The position numbers and the translations under genes were made by a program. A stretch of 64,000 nucleotides of DNA from Colwellia sp. Arc7-D (GTDB lineage: Bacteria > Pseudomonadota > Gammaproteobacteria > Enterobacterales > Alteromonadaceae): NCBI RefSeq assembly GCF_003061515.1, contig NZ_CP028924.1, forward strand, positions 1,364,001 to 1,428,000, read 5' to 3'. Below are positions 60,019-64,000 of this stretch, piece by piece (within the stretch, counting starts at the first letter, position 1; the number at the start of each line of letters is the position of its first letter). The notes beneath the pieces were generated by a model that did no database searches, was not told the origin of the DNA, and worked only from the letters and a program-made list of their open reading frames with translations.

Positions 60019-61134
60019 TTATTCTCGATAAAAACCAATATGTTGATGAAAACGAACAATTAACTCTTCTTTATCATTATTATATTTAAGTTTTTGAGCA
60101 ATGCTATGCAAAACAGATTCTATTTGATTTAAAAATTTACCGTAACCATGACTAGTTTTATCTTGTTCACTGGCAACAAAAACGAAATGAACACTATCAA
60201 CAAGTTCTTCAGCGGCCCATTTACAGGTATAACCACTATTTGCACTTTTCGGGTTATAGCCAATCATCATTAACTCACCTTTTGCTACGGTAGTTTCATC
60301 GTCACTGCGACGTACAATCGGTACTAATCCATTTGCAATAAGTGCACCATTGTTCAAGTTGTGTTTCTTAGCTGCACTCATAAACGCATCGGCAATATAA
60401 TTGTAGAGTGGGTTGTAGTTTTCACCTTCGCTATGATCAAGCTTCACAAGTTTGCTTAGTCGACGGTTAATTGGCATATCAACAATGGCATATGTTAGTT
60501 CATCGGTATTGGCCGGAATAGAAATCTCATCAGGCGCATAACGATTTGAGATGCTGCGTAACTTATGTACTTGATTACCTTGTACGCCTTTATCTTTGGC
60601 AAATAAATCATAAGTGAGATGCTGGTGGTCACAAATGCGTACTTCTTCTGTTTCCATACCACTTTGTTCAGTAAATTTGGTGATCGCTTTTACAACTTTT
60701 TGATGAAATATTGCCGAGTTATGTCGTATTTCATCACCATTAGATAAAAACACTAAATGAATTTTACTGGCTTGCTTTGTCGCATCAAAATAGGACTTCT
60801 GACTGAAGTGGTAACGTGAGTTATACAAAAACAGAATTTGTTGTTCTGTTTGAGCGGTAATTTTTTCTGGGCTAAATCGAATGCGAGTGAATTTGTCATT
60901 AGCAACAAATTGGCCACTTTCAATGTCTAATTCTTCGTTGATTTTGAAGAATAATTCAGACAACTTCTTATAAAAAGCTAAAAATGGTTGTTCGCTGTTG
61001 TGATCAACTGGGCCTGAAATTCTCTCGATTAAGCTGTCTGTAATAGCAAACTTAGCAAGTAAATATTGGTTTTCACGTGCAGAGGAAGGAATGTGCACTT
61101 TGTGTTGAACGCGTCTTGTACGAGAGATTGGCAT
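60019..61134 (-). CDS. DUF3083-like protein
   Basis: 371-residue soluble protein. Two similar halves are suggested: IHLVFLSNGDEIRHNSAIFH near residue 125 and VHFVFVASEQDKTSHGYGKF near 320, both followed by a long helix (VVKAITKF; QIESVLHSI). This internal repeat has not been tested. The pattern recalls the DUF3083 family of Alteromonadales, but I am not certain. Function unknown. Convergent with ApbE. Confidence 0.62.
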   Translation of the reverse strand: MPISRTRRVQHKVHIPSSARENQYLLAKFAITDSLIERISGPVDHNSEQPFLAFYKKLSELFFKINEELDIESGQFVANDKFTRIRFSPEKITAQTEQQILFLYNSRYHFSQKSYFDATKQASKIHLVFLSNGDEIRHNSAIFHQKVVKAITKFTEQSGMETEEVRICDHQHLTYDLFAKDKGVQGNQVHKLRSISNRYAPDEISIPANTDELTYAIVDMPINRRLSKLVKLDHSEGENYNPLYNYIADAFMSAAKKHNLNNGALIANGLVPIVRRSDDETTVAKGELMMIGYNPKSANSGYTCKWAAEELVDSVHFVFVASEQDKTSHGYGKFLNQIESVLHSIAQKLKYNNDKEELIVRFHQHIGFYRE

Positions 61135-61435
61135 AACAATTAACCTATTAATTTAAAAGTTCATCATAGTAGTATCATTAAATGTGGTCAAATATGATAT
61201 ATACCAAAGAGCAGATCATTATTTGCACAGATTCGCTTTAAGTGTAGGTAAACATAGTGATATTAAGGACGAAGGCTCAGTTTATAGGGGCTTTCAAGCT
61301 GTTTATAATATAAGCATAAATACAGACATAAAAATTTAGCGCAGGCTTTAATATTTCTTTGCACTTTACCTCTACCTAAATGAGAGCAGATTTGTATATA
61401 ATCTCAGAGTCTTTCTCAAATAAAGTATAAAAAAC
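61135..61435. other. Gene-free stretch between DUF3083 and M28 genes
   Basis: 301 AT-rich bases between divergent genes. I see no repeat, hairpin or coding signal in it. It should contain promoters for both genes. Confidence 0.5.
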
Positions 61436-63073
61436 ATGAAAAAATCTTTAGCTTTTACCTTATTAACCTCAGCCGTATTTTTGGGCTGTGGAGCAGGCGA
61501 TGCTGCTACAAAAACTAATAACGCCGCCGATGTAACCGCAAGTTATAACAGTATTAACAAAGAACAACTTACCGAGCACATTAAAACACTTGCTTCAGAT
61601 GAATTTGAAGGTCGTGCACCATCAACTAAAGGTGAAAAACTTACGCTTGATTACTTAACCAAGCAACTCACCGCTATCGGTTTTAAACCAGGTAATGGTA
61701 ATAGCTTTTTACAACCTGTGCCTATGGTATCAATTGAAGCGTCATCAGATATGGCTTTATCTATAGGTGGTAAAGAATATCAATATGGCCATGATATGGT
61801 TATGGGCTCAAGCCGCATTAGTGATTTTGAACAGCTTAAAGACTCTGAGCTAGTTTTTGTTGGTTATGGTGTTAATGCGCCAGAATACCAATGGAATGAT
61901 TACGAAGGGCTTGATGTTGAAGGAAAAACAGTTGTTATTCTTGTCAACGATCCCGGTTTTGCCACTAAAGACCCAGCATTATTTAATGGTAATGCCATGA
62001 CATATTACGGTCGTTGGACATATAAATATGAAGAGGCGAGCCGTCAAGGTGCTGAAGGCGCAATAATTATTCATGAAACTGCACCAGCATCATATGGTTG
62101 GTCAGTAGTTGAGCACTCATGGACAGGTCCACAATTTGGTTTTGTTCGTGAAGATTTAAATAAAGATCGTGTTGCGGTTGAAGGTTGGGTTAATAGTGAT
62201 GTTGCCAAAGAACTTTTTGCTAACGCAGGTTTAAACTTTAAGCAAGAAAAAGCAAAAGCTGCTAAGGGCAGTTATCATGTTGATATGGGTGATTTAACCG
62301 CTTCTGTTGCGGTAAAAAATACCGTTAAAAAGTCTACATCATATAACTTTATTGCTACTTTACCCGGCAGCGTAACACCAGATGAGCACATTATTTATAC
62401 CGCGCATTGGGACCATTTAGGTAAAGATACCAGTAAAGAGGGCGACCAAGTCTATAATGGCGCGGTAGATAATGCCTCAGGTACGGCAGCACTTATTGAA
62501 GTAGCAGAAGCATTTTCAAAACTACCTGTGGCACCAGAACGTTCAATCACTATTATGGCAGTAACCGCTGAAGAGCAAGGATTATTGGGTTCTAAGTTTT
62601 ATGCGGCAAACCCTGTTATACCTGCAGCTAAAACAGTGGCTAATATCAATATGGACGCATTAAATGTTAATGGTCGCAGTAAAGATGTTTCAGTTTATGG
62701 TTTAGGGCAATCTGAACTCGATGATTACTTAATCGTAGCGGCTAAAAAGCAAGATCGTGTTATTTCAGGCGATCCTCGTCCAGCGGCCGGTATTTACTAC
62801 CGTTCAGATCACTTTGCATTCGCCAATATTGGTATTCCAGCCCTTTATGCTAAGAGTGGTAAAGAACCTGTTGATGAAGCTACAAAAGCACTACGAGCGC
62901 ATTTAGACCCTATTTTAGCCAAGTGTTACCACAATGCTTGTGATGAATATAGCGAGCAATGGGACCTTTCAGGTGCTGTCGAAGATATCCAAGCTTTCTT
63001 TGAAATTGGTTATGAATTATCACATCAAAATGTGTGGCCGCAGTGGAGCAAAACATCAGAATTTAAACGTTAA
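61436..63073 (+). CDS. M28 family zinc metallopeptidase, exported lipoprotein
   Basis: 545 residues. The N-terminus MKKSLAFTLLTSAVFLGCGAG has a lipobox Cys. A PA-like insert occupies about residues 145-270. The peptidase core has the zinc-ligand blocks TAHWDHLG, GAVDNASGTAALIE (bridging Asp), TAEEQGLLGS (catalytic Glu-Glu), NMDALN and YRSDHFAFAN. These are aminopeptidases; the protein should be tethered to a membrane facing outside the cytoplasm. Likely role: nutrient peptide breakdown. Confidence 0.92.
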   Translation: MKKSLAFTLLTSAVFLGCGAGDAATKTNNAADVTASYNSINKEQLTEHIKTLASDEFEGRAPSTKGEKLTLDYLTKQLTAIGFKPGNGNSFLQPVPMVSIEASSDMALSIGGKEYQYGHDMVMGSSRISDFEQLKDSELVFVGYGVNAPEYQWNDYEGLDVEGKTVVILVNDPGFATKDPALFNGNAMTYYGRWTYKYEEASRQGAEGAIIIHETAPASYGWSVVEHSWTGPQFGFVREDLNKDRVAVEGWVNSDVAKELFANAGLNFKQEKAKAAKGSYHVDMGDLTASVAVKNTVKKSTSYNFIATLPGSVTPDEHIIYTAHWDHLGKDTSKEGDQVYNGAVDNASGTAALIEVAEAFSKLPVAPERSITIMAVTAEEQGLLGSKFYAANPVIPAAKTVANINMDALNVNGRSKDVSVYGLGQSELDDYLIVAAKKQDRVISGDPRPAAGIYYRSDHFAFANIGIPALYAKSGKEPVDEATKALRAHLDPILAKCYHNACDEYSEQWDLSGAVEDIQAFFEIGYELSHQNVWPQWSKTSEFKR

Positions 63074-63093
63074 TAAGCACATAGCTTAAAACC

Positions 63094-63126
63094 AAAGCAG
63101 CAATTAGTTAATTGCTGCTTTTTTTG
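63094..63126 (+). terminator. Terminator of the M28 peptidase gene
   Basis: AAAGCAGCAATTA and TAATTGCTGCTTT form a perfect 13-bp stem with a tiny loop, followed by a run of Ts. Confidence 0.88.
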
Positions 63127-63152
63127 TTCTGAAACATAACACCTAAAAAAAA

Positions 63153-63173
63153 GTAGGGTCAGATACACATTAA
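63153..63173 (+). repeat. Left direct repeat of the RAYT element
   Basis: GTAGGGTCAGATACAC and the next five bases, preceded by a run of eight As, are repeated exactly at 63961-63981. The pair brackets the transposase gene. Confidence 0.85.
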
Positions 63174-63267
63174 AATTTATCTTTTCAATTCTATTATAAA
63201 GAGCAAATTATACTTTAAAAATTCTTGTTCTATACTAAGATCAATTTAAATAATAAGGATATTATTT

Positions 63268-63981
63268 ATGGCTCGCCTGCCCAGAATTCAGCTAATAGAC
63301 ATACCACAACATATTATTCAACGAGGAAATAATCGCAGTTTTTGCTTCACAGATGAGCAAGATTTTGCTGCTTACGCTCATTGGCTAACTGAGTACTCTA
63401 TTAAATATTGTGTTGATATACACGCGTGGGTTTTTATGACCAATCATGTACATTTACTTTGCACACCGCGGATACCAAACGCAATTAGTTTATTGATGCA
63501 AAGTTTAGGTCGCAGGTATGTGCAGTATTTTAATCATAAATATCGAAGAACTGGCACGCTCTGGGAAGGACGATTCAAATCTTGTTTGATAGAAGATGTT
63601 TCATATTTATTGCAAGTATATAAATATATTGAATTAAATCCAGTTAGGGCGAGAATGGTTGACGAACCATCGCAATATCTTTGGTCTAGCTATCAAATTA
63701 ATGCATTAGGAAAACAATCCCCATTATGTACACCTCATCCCGCATACGAGGATCTAGGCGCTGATTCATTTGTACGCCAAAAAACATATCAGTCTTTATT
63801 CAAATATCAAATAGCTCCTTTACTAATTGAAGATATCAGAACGTCATTAAATAAAGGCCTAGCATTGGGCAGCGAATGTTTTAAATCTAAAGTAGAGCAA
63901 TCAACAGGACGAAGAGTCAGAGAAGCGAAACTAGGCAGACCTTTAGGTAGATGTAAAAAAGTAGGGTCAGATACACATTAA
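63268..63981 (+). CDS. REP-associated tyrosine transposase (RAYT, Y1/IS200-like)
   Basis: 237-residue single-strand transposase relative. The HUH motif is in MTNHVHLLCTP (near residue 65), and the catalytic Tyr is in QVYKYIELNPVRARM (near 115-130). The start MARLPRIQLIDIPQHIIQRG is typical of RAYT proteins. The last codons KKVGSDTH and the stop are formed by the right copy of the flanking direct repeat. RAYTs are usually domesticated genes that move short palindromic REP sequences. No second gene is present. Confidence 0.88.
   Translation: MARLPRIQLIDIPQHIIQRGNNRSFCFTDEQDFAAYAHWLTEYSIKYCVDIHAWVFMTNHVHLLCTPRIPNAISLLMQSLGRRYVQYFNHKYRRTGTLWEGRFKSCLIEDVSYLLQVYKYIELNPVRARMVDEPSQYLWSSYQINALGKQSPLCTPHPAYEDLGADSFVRQKTYQSLFKYQIAPLLIEDIRTSLNKGLALGSECFKSKVEQSTGRRVREAKLGRPLGRCKKVGSDTH
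63961..63981 (+). repeat. Right direct repeat of the RAYT element
   Basis: Exact copy of 63153-63173. It codes for the last residues VGSDTH and the stop codon of the transposase. Confidence 0.85.
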
Positions 63982-64000
63982 TTGATTTTAGTCGCTTTAC

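Overview
The window is a chromosomal segment of an AT-rich marine gammaproteobacterium, most likely from the Alteromonadales and probably a Colwellia/Thalassotalea-type genus. The reasons are the AT-rich coding style, the conserved gene neighbourhoods (metG/apbC/dcd, thrS-infC-rpmI-rplT, pheST-ihfA, ttcA/uspE/fnr, norM/ribE), the cbb3 oxidase cluster and several small families typical of this order. Most of it is core genome. No prophage, plasmid or CRISPR array is visible. The only transposase-type gene is a RAYT at the right edge.

Layout. 1-5.4 kb: edge of a dicarboxylate-type symporter, metG, apbC, dcd and a YvcK/CofD-like gene. 5.7-6.8 kb: a stable-RNA operon with tRNA-Ala(GGC) and four tRNA-Glu(TTC). 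7.2-13.9 kb: a CPA2 antiporter, tesA back to back with the ybbA-ybbP ABC exporter, and a PerM-like permease. 14-24 kb: an Fe/2OG oxygenase, an NhaC-type antiporter, an S9 peptidase, a GST, an LRR-protein kinase, tRNA-Val and norM divergent from ribE. 24-39 kb: redox genes, then the translation blocks thrS-infC-rpmI-rplT and pheST-ihfA, with purC and the nitrogen pair glnK-amtB between them. The glnK promoter region has a recognisable NtrC site and a sigma-54 promoter. 39-44 kb: an Atm1-like ABC exporter, DUF1415, a membrane protein and a Bax-like glucosaminidase. 44-55 kb: a minus-strand block, ttcA, an SGNH hydrolase, uspE, fnr and the cbb3 genes (tauE/safE-type gene, ccoS, ccoI, ccoH, ccoPQON). 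FNR-type boxes precede ccoN and uspE. 55-64 kb: a lipoprotein, a LysE exporter, the DUF4266-DUF3570-ApbE cluster, a DUF3083 gene, an M28 peptidase and the RAYT with its direct repeats.

Two things stand out. First, six loci (dcd, one tRNA-Glu copy, the NhaC-type gene, norM, thrS and the DUF4266 gene) each differ from an intact reading by one base in a short G or C run. Because thrS is essential, these look like residual sequencing errors rather than real gene decay, and I annotate the repaired genes. Second, after that repair the DUF4266 lipoprotein gains a GGGGCGCN C-terminus, overlaps a DUF3570 beta-barrel gene and is followed by an ApbE flavin transferase with no visible signal peptide. This compact, poorly understood cluster is the best candidate here for an undescribed system.
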